Source: Spirochaetales bacterium (lineage in GTDB: Bacteria > Spirochaetota > Spirochaetia > JAIPGG01). Taken from it: a stretch of 58,506 nucleotides of DNA. The DNA is taken from positions 1-58,506 of the forward strand of contig JAIPGG010000007.1 of assembly GCA_021736255.1 (NCBI GenBank), given 5' to 3'. The notes below the pieces were generated by a model that searched no databases, was not told where the DNA came from, and worked only from the letters and a program-made list of their open reading frames with translations. The translations under genes were made by a program, and so were the position numbers. Positions 33,883 to 43,188 of this stretch are shown piece by piece (position 1 is the stretch's first letter; each line of letters opens with the position of its first letter).

Positions 33883-36228
33883 ATGAGTCCTTCTCCCTTG
33901 TATAGGTTCCTTCACTTTTCCCACCGCCATCCATGGAGTATAATCACCGTTTTCCTCGCTGTCACCGCGTTTTTTGCCTTTCACGTTCCATCCATCTCTA
34001 TCGATGCCGATTTCATGAACCTCATTCCTCCGAATCAGGAAGTAAACCAACTGATCGAAAAATATGGTGGCGGCCAAACTGATTATGTTGTTCTCGGAGC
34101 CGAAGCAGAGGATCCATTCACCATCCCAAAACTCCAGGCCTTTGAAAAGGCTCTCAAGAAAATATCCGAAGGTGAAGATGTCTCTATCGCCCATCAACCG
34201 TTTAAACAAATAACATTCGAAAAATCCGGCAGTCAACTAAAGATTGTTCCAACCGCACCGGGACAACATGCCCCAAGGAATCAGGAAGAACTGGAAACCT
34301 TCAAAAACCGGATCAGCAACAGCCATTTCTCAAAAAATCTTGTTATTTCCAAGGATTTGACGACCCTGTTCGCCTACATCCCGTCGGAAACTATCCAAGA
34401 CCGCGGGCAGTTTATTTCGAATCTCAATTCCGCCGTGGACGGTCTGGAAGAACACTTTTCCGTTTACTATGCTGGGCCAAGCATCTATAAAAACCGTACT
34501 CAGCAATATCTTGATCAGGACCTTACCAAACTTATCGGCCTTTCGGCACTCTTTATTGTCATAATGTATTACTTCGGATTCCGCTCCTTTCGTTCAGTAT
34601 TACTTCCCTTTCTTGTGATCGTCTCCGGTTCGATATGGAGTATTGGATTCATGGGACTTATGGGCTTCAACATAACCGTAGTTACTATATCGACGGTTCC
34701 TTTAGTCCTTACCCTCGGCAGCTCGTATAGTATACACCTTTTGAACCAGTATTACCGCTTAGCGGTACCGAACGGTATTGACAATGAATGGATCGTCGAT
34801 GCCTCCACAAAGATCAACAAGACAATTTTTATGGCATCGATTACTACCGTTATCGGATTTTCCAGTCTTCTTGCAACAACAGTGCAGCAGACTCGGGAAT
34901 TCGGGCTTTCGACAAGTGTGGGAATCCTTACCTGTGCTCTGTTTTCCATGTTTTTTCTACCGGCAGTACTCAGTTTAATGCGTTCTCCGAGCCGGAAAGA
35001 ACAAGACCGGATCCATTCGGGCAATCTGACCCGCAGCATGGAGAATTTCAGCGTTCATCTGATTCAATTCCGTCATATTATTTTGATCATCGTTGTTCTG
35101 ATAGCTGTTGCAACGGCCCTGAACATCAAGAACATAAAGCATCAGTCGGATTATCTGTCCTACTTTCCACAAAATGAAAAGGTTGTCCAAGACACCCGCT
35201 TCCTGGCCGATAAGATTGGAGGGATACAACAGCTTTATGTCACGATGGAGGCGCCGGAAGGGGAAAAAAACTACTTTCTCCAACCGGAAGTTTTGAAGCA
35301 GATCAGGGATTTCGAGGAAGAGCTGGCGGCAAACGAGGATGTCTACTACGTAGTTTCTTTCAGCGCCTACCTTCGCCATTTGAACGATGTGATGACCGGC
35401 TCTCGTGAAATACCGGAGAGCCGGGGTCTCATACTCTTGTTGTCCCGATATTTCAAAACAATGCTGGAATACAACCCCGACGACCGGACTCTTTCAATAT
35501 TAATCAATCAGGATTTTTCCCGATTCACCATTCTTTTTCGGGTCTATAATACGGACCAGCATCAACTCTACTTCGCAGAGGATCTGGTGGATTTCAAAAC
35601 AACGATGCAGGACCTGATGGACGAGCACCTGGATCCTCAGACAGACCCGGTGTTCTGGGGAGACGGTTTACGATTGACCTTTCTCTCACAGATGATCTTC
35701 AACGATCAACGAATCTCGATGATTCTGTCTTTCCTGCTCATCTTCTTTTTTACAAGTATCGCCTTCCGTTCGTTATTATATGGTCTCTATTCGCTCATAC
35801 CGCTGTTCATCGGCGTTATGCTGAACTATGTGTTCATGGCGGTTTTTTCCATCGCTATGGACATGACAACCGTTATGGTCACCAGTGTCGCTATCGGGGT
35901 CGGGGTGGACAGTGCCATACACTTCATCATTCAATACCGGCGTCAACTAAAAAAGTATCCGGAGAATATCTCTCATGTCATATCTGAGACCCTGAAAATC
36001 TCCGGCAGACCGATCATTCTGACCAACCTGTCGATTATCGGCGGGCTTTTGATACTAAACTTGGGAACTTTTGTTCCTATCCGGTTCTTCGGGACTCTCG
36101 TTGCTCTTGCTCTGACGACCACGGCAGCGGGAACCTTGATCATTCTGCCGACCTTCCTATCCCTTGATTGGAGCATCCGGAAGGGAATCGGGAAGAAATG
36201 GTGGGCACCGGGCCGACATATCACATAG
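33883..36228 (+). CDS. MmpL/HAE3-type RND superfamily exporter
   Basis: The 781-residue protein has two repeats of one TM helix, a periplasmic domain and five TM helices. TM4 of the first half reads LTLGSSYSIHLLNQYYR, and that of the second reads VAIGVGVDSAIHFIIQYRRQ with its Asp. This is the pattern of hydrophobe/amphiphile exporters that move lipids or hopanoids (HpnN, MmpL). The ATG at 33883 has GGAG six bases upstream. A TTG at 33868 is the alternative. It stands alone, with a TetR gene converging on its end, so TetR may control it. The cargo is unknown. Confidence 0.9.
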   Translation: MSPSPLYRFLHFSHRHPWSIITVFLAVTAFFAFHVPSISIDADFMNLIPPNQEVNQLIEKYGGGQTDYVVLGAEAEDPFTIPKLQAFEKALKKISEGEDVSIAHQPFKQITFEKSGSQLKIVPTAPGQHAPRNQEELETFKNRISNSHFSKNLVISKDLTTLFAYIPSETIQDRGQFISNLNSAVDGLEEHFSVYYAGPSIYKNRTQQYLDQDLTKLIGLSALFIVIMYYFGFRSFRSVLLPFLVIVSGSIWSIGFMGLMGFNITVVTISTVPLVLTLGSSYSIHLLNQYYRLAVPNGIDNEWIVDASTKINKTIFMASITTVIGFSSLLATTVQQTREFGLSTSVGILTCALFSMFFLPAVLSLMRSPSRKEQDRIHSGNLTRSMENFSVHLIQFRHIILIIVVLIAVATALNIKNIKHQSDYLSYFPQNEKVVQDTRFLADKIGGIQQLYVTMEAPEGEKNYFLQPEVLKQIRDFEEELAANEDVYYVVSFSAYLRHLNDVMTGSREIPESRGLILLLSRYFKTMLEYNPDDRTLSILINQDFSRFTILFRVYNTDQHQLYFAEDLVDFKTTMQDLMDEHLDPQTDPVFWGDGLRLTFLSQMIFNDQRISMILSFLLIFFFTSIAFRSLLYGLYSLIPLFIGVMLNYVFMAVFSIAMDMTTVMVTSVAIGVGVDSAIHFIIQYRRQLKKYPENISHVISETLKISGRPIILTNLSIIGGLLILNLGTFVPIRFFGTLVALALTTTAAGTLIILPTFLSLDWSIRKGIGKKWWAPGRHIT

Positions 36229-36280
36229 CCGGTATATCAAACAAGTGAAGCCCGGCGACAGCCGTTCTTCCGGGAATTCG

Positions 36281-36898
36281 CTAGCGGTATATTCCGTGTT
36301 TCATCAACTCCAGATAGAATTCCCAACGTTCCATGTAGAGCGCCTTTGTTTTTTCCATATCTCCTGATTCCTTGTAAAAAACCAGAAAATCGAAGCGCGT
36401 TTTGAACAGCAGCCACATGGCGAACTCGAGAAGTCTTTGTTTGCGAAATCTGAGAAATTCCTCATCCACATCTCCAAAGAGTTCGAGGAAGAGTTCCTGA
36501 AATACGCGTTGTATGTGATTCTGCATGTCCGTGTCGTTCATGCGGTAGGTAGTTGCTAAAAGCTGCACGTATCTCGGATGTTCGATATAAAAATCTATGG
36601 CCAGTTCACTCATAATCCGCAGACGTTCTATCAGATCGTTGGGTACCCGAATGGATTCATCGAGTATCCTCTGGGTCAGATACCCGTAGAGCCTGCGGTA
36701 TGAATATTCTACCGTGTATAAAAAAAGCTCTCGCTTTGAACTAATATATTCGTAGAGACCGCCTTTCGATATTCCTGCCTGCTCTATAATCCGGTCGGTA
36801 GCTCCAGCCTCATACCCCCGGTCGCTGAATTCCTTTATGCAGGCATTCATGATTCTTTCCCTTTTTTCCGCCGGTAATCGTAAGAATGTTTCTTTCAT
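36281..36898 (-). CDS. TetR/AcrR-family transcriptional regulator
   Basis: The N-terminal helix-turn-helix reads FLRLPAEKRERIMNACIKEF and continues TDRIIEQAGISKGGLYEYIS, which is clearly TetR. The ligand-binding part is all helical. The ATG at 36898 has AGGTGAG just before it and gives 205 residues. It lies tail-to-tail with the RND exporter and head-to-head with the SorC regulator, with which it shares a promoter region. Control of the exporter is plausible but inferred. Confidence 0.9.
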   Translation of the reverse strand: MKETFLRLPAEKRERIMNACIKEFSDRGYEAGATDRIIEQAGISKGGLYEYISSKRELFLYTVEYSYRRLYGYLTQRILDESIRVPNDLIERLRIMSELAIDFYIEHPRYVQLLATTYRMNDTDMQNHIQRVFQELFLELFGDVDEEFLRFRKQRLLEFAMWLLFKTRFDFLVFYKESGDMEKTKALYMERWEFYLELMKHGIYR

Positions 36899-36995
36899 CT
36901 CACCTGATACCTCCCGGTAGTAAGACTTCCAGCGGCAGCACAGCACCGGATCTCCCAATCATACCGCTTTCCTCCATGCGGCGTACGGTTATCTT

Positions 36996-37025
36996 AGTAT
37001 AATTCATAACCCCTGCTTGTTTCCA
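36996..37025 (-). promoter_or_regulatory. Candidate TetR-gene promoter
   Basis: On the minus strand, TGGAAA (37025-37020), an 18-base spacer and TATACT (37001-36996) precede the TetR gene. The same six base pairs, read on the plus strand, are the -35 of the SorC gene. Confidence 0.4.
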
Positions 37026-37048
37026 GAAGGGAGGAATTCCGCTATACT
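37020..37048 (+). promoter_or_regulatory. Candidate SorC-gene promoter, near-leaderless
   Basis: TTTCCA (37020-37025), a 17-base spacer and TATACT (37043-37048) precede the ATG at 37057 by only eight bases. The nearest GGAGG (37030-37034) is too far upstream to serve as a ribosome-binding site. Confidence 0.45.
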
Positions 37049-37056
37049 ATTCAGCA

Positions 37057-37998
37057 ATGGATGAACGACTCCTAACAAAAATCGCTGTCCTCTACTATCT
37101 CGATGGGCATGGGCAACGCGAAATCGGCCACCGGCTGGGTATAAGCACTGCTACCGTTTCCCGGGCGCTCGAACGAGCCCGCAAGAAAGGGATTGTAGAC
37201 ATTAAGATCAACAACAATTATTCAGGAAACAGTAAACTGGAAACAGAACTCGAAGAATATTTCGGACTCCAGGAATGTATAATTGTTCCTGATTTTACCG
37301 AAGAAAGGAACACCAAACAGGCATTGGGCCATGAACTTTCTCAGTGGTTGTTGCGCATTGCCGACGGCGATTCCGTTATCGGAGTAAGCTGGGGGAACAC
37401 GCTCTACGGATGTGTCAACAATATGCCTCAGGTTGAACTCAGCCCTTCGCTCAGGATCGTGCCTATGATCGGCGGACTGGGAAACAAGAGCACTCCCTTT
37501 TATACCAACTCGATTGCCTCCGTCATGGCAGAGAAAACCGGTGGCGTAGGCTACGTTCTGAATGCTCCTGCAATTCTTTCCACGTCGGATTCCCGCCAGG
37601 CTTTCGAAACGGAAAACCATATTCAGGATATTCACAAACTCTGGAAAGAAATCGATATCGCGCTTGTCAGTATAAGCGGAGTAACCGAAGACAGCTCCCT
37701 TGTCAGGTACGAGCTGCTTTCGAAGGAAGAACTTCAGCAGCTCCAGACAGACGGGGCCTTCGGCGCCATAAATTTCAATTTCTTTTCGCGTGACGGCCGA
37801 CCTGTCTCTACAAGCCTTGATCAGCGGATTATTAATATAGGTTGGGACCAGCTGGATTCTATCCGCCAACTCGCTGTACTTGCCTTCGGCGGAAAAAAAA
37901 TTGAGCCCATTGCCGCCTACTGTTCCAACGGTCGGTCCCCTGTGCTTTTTACTGATCTGTCTACTGCACTAGGATTAAAAGAATACTGCAGCCGCTAA
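37057..37998 (+). CDS. SorC/DeoR-family sugar-binding transcriptional regulator
   Basis: The 313 residues start with a helix-turn-helix (LLTKIAVLYYLDGHGQREIG, then HRLGISTATVSRALERARKK). The effector-binding domain follows, with VIGVSWGNTLYGCVNNM, VPMIGGLG, and LRIVP. A late DQRIINIGWDQL and AFGGKKIEPI also fit the family. SorC regulators bind phosphorylated sugars or related metabolites and usually control the next operon. Here that is the 2-oxoacid dehydrogenase operon 119 bases downstream on the same strand. The start may be leaderless. Confidence 0.92.
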   Translation: MDERLLTKIAVLYYLDGHGQREIGHRLGISTATVSRALERARKKGIVDIKINNNYSGNSKLETELEEYFGLQECIIVPDFTEERNTKQALGHELSQWLLRIADGDSVIGVSWGNTLYGCVNNMPQVELSPSLRIVPMIGGLGNKSTPFYTNSIASVMAEKTGGVGYVLNAPAILSTSDSRQAFETENHIQDIHKLWKEIDIALVSISGVTEDSSLVRYELLSKEELQQLQTDGAFGAINFNFFSRDGRPVSTSLDQRIINIGWDQLDSIRQLAVLAFGGKKIEPIAAYCSNGRSPVLFTDLSTALGLKEYCSR

Positions 37999-38057
37999 AC
38001 CGTCCGATCAGCCCGGCCGGCACCCTTGACGAGAATCAGCAGATATGAAAAACTATG

Positions 38058-38106
38058 AGCAATTGGCAATTTATTGCTTTGTATGCAAATTTTTACATTT
38101 GTGAGG
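38058..38106 (+). promoter_or_regulatory. Cluster of dyads before the dehydrogenase operon, candidate SorC operators
   Basis: Three inverted repeats sit side by side: AGCAAT-9-ATTGCT (38058-38078), TTTG-TATG-CAAA (38078-38089) and CAAAT-6-ATTTG (38086-38101). They occupy an AT-rich patch just before the E1alpha ribosome-binding site. I could not place a convincing -10/-35 pair here. Confidence 0.45.
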
Positions 38107-38117
38107 AGATATCCTAA

Positions 38118-39104
38118 ATGGCTGATAAAAAAAAGCAACATAAGAACGAAGAACTCGGGCGTGAAAAACTCGAAGATATGCTGCGAAAAATGCAGCTCAT
38201 CAGAAGTTTTGAGGAAAAGGTAGCGTGGTTCTTCTCGAGAGGAATGGTCCACGGAACAACCCATCTATACATTGGCGAAGAAGCAACCGCCGTAGGAGCT
38301 ACGGCGGCCCTTCGTGACGATGACTACATCACCAGCACTCACCGCGGCCATGGGCACTGTATCGGAAAGGGCATCGAACTGAACCGTATGATGGCCGAAT
38401 TTCTCGGAAAGAGCGACGGTTACTGCAAGGGCAAAGGCGGTTCGATGCATATAGCCGACGTCCGAAGCGGAAACCTCGGGGCCAACGGTGTCGTCGGGGG
38501 GGGTATACCCATTGCCGTAGGAGCAGGTCTTACTTCGAAGATGAAGAAACAGGATCGGGTGGTGCTCTGTTTCTTCGGTGACGGCGCGAACAATCAGGGG
38601 AGTTTTCACGAATCCCTCAACCTCGCCTCTGTCTGGAAACTGCCTGTTGTATTTCTGCTTGAAAACAACACCTACGCAATGTCATTGAATGTTGCAAAGA
38701 GTACAGCAGTTTCCGACCTTACCGAACGCGCGCGTGCGTACTCCATGGATGCACATCAAATGGACGGAAACAACGTGATGGAGGTCTATCATACGGTGCG
38801 TGAAGCTGTCGAACAGGCACGGGAAAACGGACCGGTATTTCTCGTCTCCCACACCTACCGGATCATGGGACATTCAAAAAGTGATGCAAATAGATACCGG
38901 ACCAGGGAGGAGATCGAAGCATGGAAGGCGAAAGACCCGATTCCCCGTTTCGAACAGTACCTTATAGAAGAACATGACTTCAGCAGAGAAGATGTTGATG
39001 CCGTCGGAGAAAATGCGCGAAACGCAATTGAAGAAGCTGTAGCCTATGCCGAGCAGAGCCCCTTTCCCTCTATAGAGAGCATTGAGGAGGATGTCTATGC
39101 GTGA
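38118..39104 (+). CDS. 2-oxoacid (pyruvate/acetoin) dehydrogenase E1 alpha subunit
   Basis: E1 alpha binds thiamine diphosphate and decarboxylates pyruvate or a related substrate with E1 beta. Signatures are [25 protein letters not shown], the thiamine diphosphate site [20 protein letters not shown] with LLENN, and the phosphorylation-loop region [17 protein letters not shown]. It is 328 residues, normal for PdhA/AcoA. A GAGGAG lies nine bases before the ATG. Sequence alone does not separate pyruvate from acetoin dehydrogenase. The E1 beta gene overlaps it by 8 bases. Confidence 0.92.
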   Translation: MADKKKQHKNEELGREKLEDMLRKMQLIRSFEEKVAWFFSRGMVHGTTHLYIGEEATAVGATAALRDDDYITSTHRGHGHCIGKGIELNRMMAEFLGKSDGYCKGKGGSMHIADVRSGNLGANGVVGGGIPIAVGAGLTSKMKKQDRVVLCFFGDGANNQGSFHESLNLASVWKLPVVFLLENNTYAMSLNVAKSTAVSDLTERARAYSMDAHQMDGNNVMEVYHTVREAVEQARENGPVFLVSHTYRIMGHSKSDANRYRTREEIEAWKAKDPIPRFEQYLIEEHDFSREDVDAVGENARNAIEEAVAYAEQSPFPSIESIEEDVYA

Positions 39105-40092
39105 GATCACCTATGCTGAAGCAATCCGTGAAGCTATGTCTGAGGAAATGCGCCAAAACGATGACGTCTTCTTGATGGGAGAGGATGTCGGGGTTTACGG
39201 TGGGGCCTTTGGCGTTTCTCTCGGCATGGTAGATGAGTTCGGTTCTGAGCGGGTGCGGGACATGCCCATCAGTGAGGCGGCGATTATCGGCTCGGGAGTC
39301 GGTGCTGCGGCTACCGGAATGCGGCCGATCGTAGAGATACAGTTCAGTGATTTTCTTACCATCGGGATGGATCAACTCGTGAATCAGGGAGCAAAAATGC
39401 GCTACATGTTCGGGGGCAATGCAACCGTCCCCCTGGTTGTCAGAGCGCCGGAAGGATCGGGCACTGGTGCGGCAGCTCAGCACTCCCAGAGCCTGGAAGC
39501 CTGGTTTGCTCACATCCCGGGACTGAAAGTAGCAGTACCGAGCACTCCCGAAGACGCCAAAGGTATGCTGAAATCTGCAATCCGGGACGACAATCCCGTG
39601 GTTTTTTTCGAACAAAAACTGCTTTACCGAAAGAAAGGTCCGGTTCCCGAAAAGGAATATACGATCCCCCTGGGGAAGGCACGGATACACAGAGACGGCG
39701 GAGATCTTTCCCTTATCACCTATGGAAGAATGCTCCCTCTCTGCCTCGATATCGCAAAGGAACTCTCGGATGAACACGGCATCGAAGTCGAAGTAGTGGA
39801 TCCGAGGACAATCCGCCCTCTCGACCGGGAAACATTGATTTCCTCGGTTAAAAAAACCGGTCGGGCACTGATTGTGCACGAAGCCGTTACAATGGGCGGT
39901 TTCGGCGGCGAAATTGCGGCTGTCCTGGCAGACAGCGAGGCCTTCCCCTATCTCGACGCACCTATCCGCCGGGTGGGCGGTCTCGACGTTCCGATCCCTT
40001 ACTGCCCCGAGCTGGAAAAGCAGGTAGTCCCCACCCATGATTCGGTGCGCTCGGCTGTTCTGGAACTTCTCGATTGGGAGTATGGATCATGA
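39097..40092 (+). CDS. 2-oxoacid (pyruvate/acetoin) dehydrogenase E1 beta subunit
   Basis: The 331 residues begin [20 protein letters not shown] and contain [47 protein letters not shown], and a C-terminal transketolase domain with [17 protein letters not shown] and [17 protein letters not shown]. The ATG at 39097 has GAGGAGG six bases upstream. A TTG at 39082 is unlikely. It couples to the E2 gene by an ATGA overlap. Confidence 0.94.
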   Translation: MREITYAEAIREAMSEEMRQNDDVFLMGEDVGVYGGAFGVSLGMVDEFGSERVRDMPISEAAIIGSGVGAAATGMRPIVEIQFSDFLTIGMDQLVNQGAKMRYMFGGNATVPLVVRAPEGSGTGAAAQHSQSLEAWFAHIPGLKVAVPSTPEDAKGMLKSAIRDDNPVVFFEQKLLYRKKGPVPEKEYTIPLGKARIHRDGGDLSLITYGRMLPLCLDIAKELSDEHGIEVEVVDPRTIRPLDRETLISSVKKTGRALIVHEAVTMGGFGGEIAAVLADSEAFPYLDAPIRRVGGLDVPIPYCPELEKQVVPTHDSVRSAVLELLDWEYGS

Positions 40093-41399
40093 TTACCGAA
40101 GTCGTTATGCCGAAATCCGGGATGGCTATGGAAGAGGGCACAATACTCTCCTGGCTGAAACAACCCGGAGAGTATGTGGAAAAGGGCGAGCCCCTTCTCG
40201 AGATCGAAACTGATAAGCTTTCGATGGAAATTGACGCGGAAGAATCCGGTTACCTGATTGAAGCCCTTTACGATGAGGGGTCCACCGTACCGGTAGCATC
40301 GGTAATAGCCTACCTCGGAGACAAAGACGAGGTGCCGCCTGCCGGTTCCCCTCCAGAAAAACCTGCTGAAAAACCGGCAAGCACCCCGGGGAAAACACCG
40401 ACCGCCTCTTCGGAGAAATCTAAGGAATCCGCCACTGCAGCCCCGGTAACGAAGCAGCCGATATCAAAGCAGCCGGAAGGAAAAATTCCAGCCAGCCCGG
40501 CGGCAAAGCAGCGGGCAGCCGTTGCCGGAATATCGCTCGAACAGGCAGTTCGGTACGCAAGCTCTTCAGAGGATATGCTGCATCTTCGGGACGTGGAAAA
40601 AGCGCTTCGGCGTATCTCAGCCGGCGGGCAAGCCGAGCCGGCAGGGCATCACATGCAAAAACCGGGCCGAGCTGCGCAACAATTCACCCTCTACCGCTAT
40701 GCACGTATCGAAACCATGACCGAGCTCCGGAAACAACTGAAAAACCACTTCTCTGCCGGCACTCCTCTTGAAAAAGAGGCGGATACCGGGCCCTCGCCCT
40801 CCCCTTCTCTCAGCGATCTACTCCTTTTCGGCGTCCTCAGAGCACTCGAGAAACACCCGGAAATGCAGGACCGCCGTTTCTCTGTGCCTGCCTCCCTTCC
40901 CGGCAATTCGCCGGCACCCGGCGGCGCCGCTTCAGAGAGACAAACCGAAAATGGTTCACTCGATATCGGGATCCTCGTTGCAGGAGAGGACGATTTTCTC
41001 CAGCCTGTACTCCGATCCGCGGATAAGCTGAGCCTGCGAGAATTGGCAAAAACACGCCGCGAGCTTACTCAGGCAGCTCTTTCCCAAGAATCGGGGACAG
41101 AGTCCGACGGCACAGATGACCAACCGCATGCGGGCATCAGCTTTTCGAATCTCGGTATGTTTGGAATAACCGGCTCAGCAGGAAATCCGGCTCCCGGCGA
41201 ATATGCCTGTATACAGACGGGGATGGTCGACAGAGTGGCCGGGGTGCGGAATGGAGAGCTCGTGGTTGAAAAGCGATTAAACCTGACGTTGACATTCGAC
41301 ACACAAATCGTGGGAGGAACACCAGCTCTGCGCTTTTTCGATACCCTTGTTTTGATGATCGAAAATCCCCAGCTGATGCTCAGCCTTGGTACTGTTTAA
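40089..41399 (+). CDS. E2-like lipoyl acyltransferase with degenerate catalytic motif
   Basis: An N-terminal lipoyl domain (about 1-80) carries the lipoylated Lys in [12 protein letters not shown] Pro/Ala/Lys linker (85-145), a poorly conserved E1/E3-binding segment (about 147-185, [19 protein letters not shown]) and an acyltransferase-like domain follow. That domain keeps [11 protein letters not shown] and [12 protein letters not shown]. The active-site block, normally DHRxxDG, reads DTQIVGG (residues 404-410), so the catalytic His is Thr405 and the Asp is Gly409. It may be a structural core that holds lipoyl arms without normal acetyl transfer. It overlaps the convergent dxr gene by 20 bases. 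No E3 gene is in the window. Confidence 0.85.
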   Translation: MITEVVMPKSGMAMEEGTILSWLKQPGEYVEKGEPLLEIETDKLSMEIDAEESGYLIEALYDEGSTVPVASVIAYLGDKDEVPPAGSPPEKPAEKPASTPGKTPTASSEKSKESATAAPVTKQPISKQPEGKIPASPAAKQRAAVAGISLEQAVRYASSSEDMLHLRDVEKALRRISAGGQAEPAGHHMQKPGRAAQQFTLYRYARIETMTELRKQLKNHFSAGTPLEKEADTGPSPSPSLSDLLLFGVLRALEKHPEMQDRRFSVPASLPGNSPAPGGAASERQTENGSLDIGILVAGEDDFLQPVLRSADKLSLRELAKTRRELTQAALSQESGTESDGTDDQPHAGISFSNLGMFGITGSAGNPAPGEYACIQTGMVDRVAGVRNGELVVEKRLNLTLTFDTQIVGGTPALRFFDTLVLMIENPQLMLSLGTV

Positions 41400-42516
41400 G
41401 GGTGCTTCCGGCTTCCCTGATCACTCGCTTGTGTATATCCTGCACCTCTTCGATGCTTTCCGGTGAACGGGACCAGCCGTTCTGGAGGATGGAATCTACC
41501 ACCTTCGGAACATCAAGGAATGCTATTCGCCCTTTCACGAAAGCTTCCACGGCAACCTCGTTTGCAGCATTGTAGGCAAGCGGATAGGAGCCCTTTTGTT
41601 CGAGTGCCCGAAAAGCAATTTCCAGCATAGGATATTTTTTCATATCCGGTTCGTGGAATTCGAGAGTCTTTCCCATAAGGTCAAAATGCTTCATGTATGA
41701 TTCGTAGAGGTCGGGATAAGTGAAGGCGTTTTGAATGGGTATCCGCATATCGGGACGGCTTATCTGGGCATAGAGGGAGCCCTCGGTTGTCCGTATGAGG
41801 GAATGAACATAGCTTTGAGGATGAACTACGACCTTGATCTTCTCGGGGGGGATATCGAAGAGATAATTGGTTTCAATCAGTTCAAGCCCTTTGTTCGCCA
41901 TAGTGGCGCAGTCTATGGTGATCTTCACCCCCATACTCCAGGTAGGATGGACAAGGGCCTGTTTTACCGTCACATACTGCAGCTCTTCGAGTCCCGCATC
42001 CCGGAAGGCCCCGCCTGAGGCAGTAAGGATGATCTCTGCCAGGTCCTCCTTCTCCACCTTCCGCATCAGATGGAAGATTGCTGAATGCTCTGAGTCGACG
42101 GGTATGATAACCCGCTTGTTATCAGCGGCGATCTTCTTGATCAACGGCCCGGCCATTACAATGGTTTCCTTGTTTGCAAGAGCCAGGTCTTTGCCGGAGG
42201 TAAGGGCGGCAATCGAAGGCAGCAATCCGGAAGAACCGGAAATCCCGTTCAGTACCAGGTCCGCCTCCGTTTCCTCAATCATTTTAAGAAGACCTTCAGG
42301 GCCGGTATGGGTGATTTCCTCACTATCCGGTTCTCTTCCTGAAAGGGCTACTGTTTCCACATCAAATTCTTGGGCCTGCTCTACAAGCATTTCTTCGTTC
42401 GTGTGAGCCGAAAGAGCAACAATTTTGAGGTCTTTAATCTGTTTACGCATTACTGCTATTGCACTTTGACCGATAGAACCGGTGCTTCCGAGTATAATGA
42501 TCCTTTTTCTGTGCAT
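41380..42516 (-). CDS. dxr: 1-deoxy-D-xylulose 5-phosphate reductoisomerase
   Basis: Dxr makes methylerythritol 4-phosphate in the non-mevalonate isoprenoid pathway, using NADPH and a divalent metal. The NADPH site is RIIILGSTGSIGQSAIAVM. The active site has LANKETIVMAGPLI, PVDSEHSAIF and ILTASGGAFRD. HPTWSMGVKITIDCATMANKGLE supplies the loop and metal ligands. It is 378 residues. A strong promoter lies upstream. Here it is moved away from the cdsA-rseP genes it joins in Treponema but stays within a few kilobases of them. Confidence 0.97.
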   Translation of the reverse strand: MHRKRIIILGSTGSIGQSAIAVMRKQIKDLKIVALSAHTNEEMLVEQAQEFDVETVALSGREPDSEEITHTGPEGLLKMIEETEADLVLNGISGSSGLLPSIAALTSGKDLALANKETIVMAGPLIKKIAADNKRVIIPVDSEHSAIFHLMRKVEKEDLAEIILTASGGAFRDAGLEELQYVTVKQALVHPTWSMGVKITIDCATMANKGLELIETNYLFDIPPEKIKVVVHPQSYVHSLIRTTEGSLYAQISRPDMRIPIQNAFTYPDLYESYMKHFDLMGKTLEFHEPDMKKYPMLEIAFRALEQKGSYPLAYNAANEVAVEAFVKGRIAFLDVPKVVDSILQNGWSRSPESIEEVQDIHKRVIREAGSTLKQYQG

Positions 42517-42561
42517 TTCAGCTGTACCTTCGCTGTTTTTATTGCGTTATACCAGTTAATC

Positions 42562-42590
42562 ACTATATCCCGGCAGGAAGGAGTTTTCAA
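42562..42590 (-). promoter_or_regulatory. dxr promoter
   Basis: On the minus strand, TTGAAA (42590-42585), a 17-base spacer and TATAGT (42567-42562) lie between the tRNA gene and dxr. Transcription should start near 42555. Confidence 0.65.
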
Positions 42591-42630
42591 TGATTCACAT
42601 ATGATATACGAATATGTATATCGACCTTTA

Positions 42631-42704
42631 TGGACATGGCGGGATTCGAACCCACGACTTCAGCCTCCGGAGGGCTGCACTCTATCCAGCTGAGCTACAT
42701 GTCC
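42631..42704 (-). tRNA. tRNA-Arg, anticodon CCG
   Basis: The 74-base gene folds as a full cloverleaf. The 7-bp acceptor stem is GGACATG/CATGTCC with discriminator A. The D arm has AGCTCAGCTGGATAGAGT. The anticodon stem CAGCC/GGCTG encloses loop CTCCGGA, giving anticodon CCG for codon CGG. The T arm has GTGGGTTCGAATCCCGC. The 3' CCA is not encoded. Confidence 0.95.
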
Positions 42705-42713
42705 TTATGTTGG

Positions 42714-42742
42714 AGAATATGCGGATACCTTCTTCCTGTCAA
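42714..42742 (-). promoter_or_regulatory. tRNA-Arg promoter
   Basis: On the minus strand, a perfect TTGACA (42742-42737), a 17-base spacer and TATTCT (42719-42714) precede the tRNA by nine bases, so the transcript should start at or next to the mature 5' end. Confidence 0.7.
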
Positions 42743-42831
42743 GATATTCCTGTTTGCCTCCGATCGAGTCGTTCGTGCCGCTTGTCTTCCGTGATTTCCA
42801 CACGCGCCGGCAGCACGCGCAGGCAACACAC

Positions 42832-42860
42832 TTGACAGTCGAGCACGGCTGTTGAAAATA
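42832..42860 (+). promoter_or_regulatory. Possible promoter of the DUF4321 gene
   Basis: A perfect TTGACA (42832-42837) is followed after 17 bases by AAAATA (42855-42860), a weak -10. The GTG start lies at 42866, which would leave almost no leader. Confidence 0.3.
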
Positions 42861-42865
42861 GGAGC

Positions 42866-43102
42866 GTGAAGCTTTCAAAACGCAGCTCGGGAACCTTTTT
42901 TCTTTTTCTATTCCTTGGTCTTCTGATTGGGACGCTGGCCTGGGAGGTTTTCCTGCAGATCTTCCTCCCGCCTGATACCCAATCATTGTGGAGTGTTGGA
43001 CCGGTCGGATTCGATCTTCATGCACTCTCGATATGGGTGCGTATAAACCCGGGAAGCCTGATGGGTATCCCTGCCGGTATTATTTTGTTCCGTAGACTCT
43101 GA
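42866..43102 (+). CDS. DUF4321 small membrane protein
   Basis: This 78-residue protein has two transmembrane segments, FFLFLFLGLLIGTLAWEVF near the N-terminus and a C-terminal GSLMGIPAGIILFRRL. A polar loop with LHALSIWVRINPGSL lies between them. This is the pattern of DUF4321 proteins, whose role is unknown. The start is a GTG at 42866. AGGAG lies unusually close to it, and no other in-frame start exists before an upstream stop. maf follows on the same strand, a common neighbour. Confidence 0.78.
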   Translation: MKLSKRSSGTFFLFLFLGLLIGTLAWEVFLQIFLPPDTQSLWSVGPVGFDLHALSIWVRINPGSLMGIPAGIILFRRL

Positions 43103-43188
43103 GCATCATCGGAGGATCTTCCTCCTCACAGGGGCACAGATTGGTGCAGGAACATAGAGCGAAACAAAGAAAGGGCAAAGTACGAGTT

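Noticed and set aside
33883-36228. Loss of the TM4 Asp in the first half of the MmpL-like exporter as an anomaly
   Set aside because: GSSYSIHLL is a common form of this motif in the HAE3 branch and is not unusual.
39070-40038. 322-residue open frame on the minus strand opposite E1 beta
   Set aside because: It is the antisense shadow of a clear conserved gene and has no recognisable domain.
40522-41055. Short alternative frames within the E2 gene as a sign of a frameshift that removed the catalytic motif
   Set aside because: The E2 frame stays open to the expected end, and NLGMFGI and the final helix are in one frame, so the loss of His and Asp is by substitution.
42603-42622. GATATAC-6-GTATATC inverted repeat downstream of the tRNA gene
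   Set aside because: It is AT-rich with no T-run, and could be chance in an AT-rich gap. Neither a terminator nor an operator call is supported.
43111-43125. GGAGGA-TCT-TCCTCC hairpin after the DUF4321 gene
   Set aside because: No T-run follows on either strand, so it is not an intrinsic terminator, and no other role is supported.
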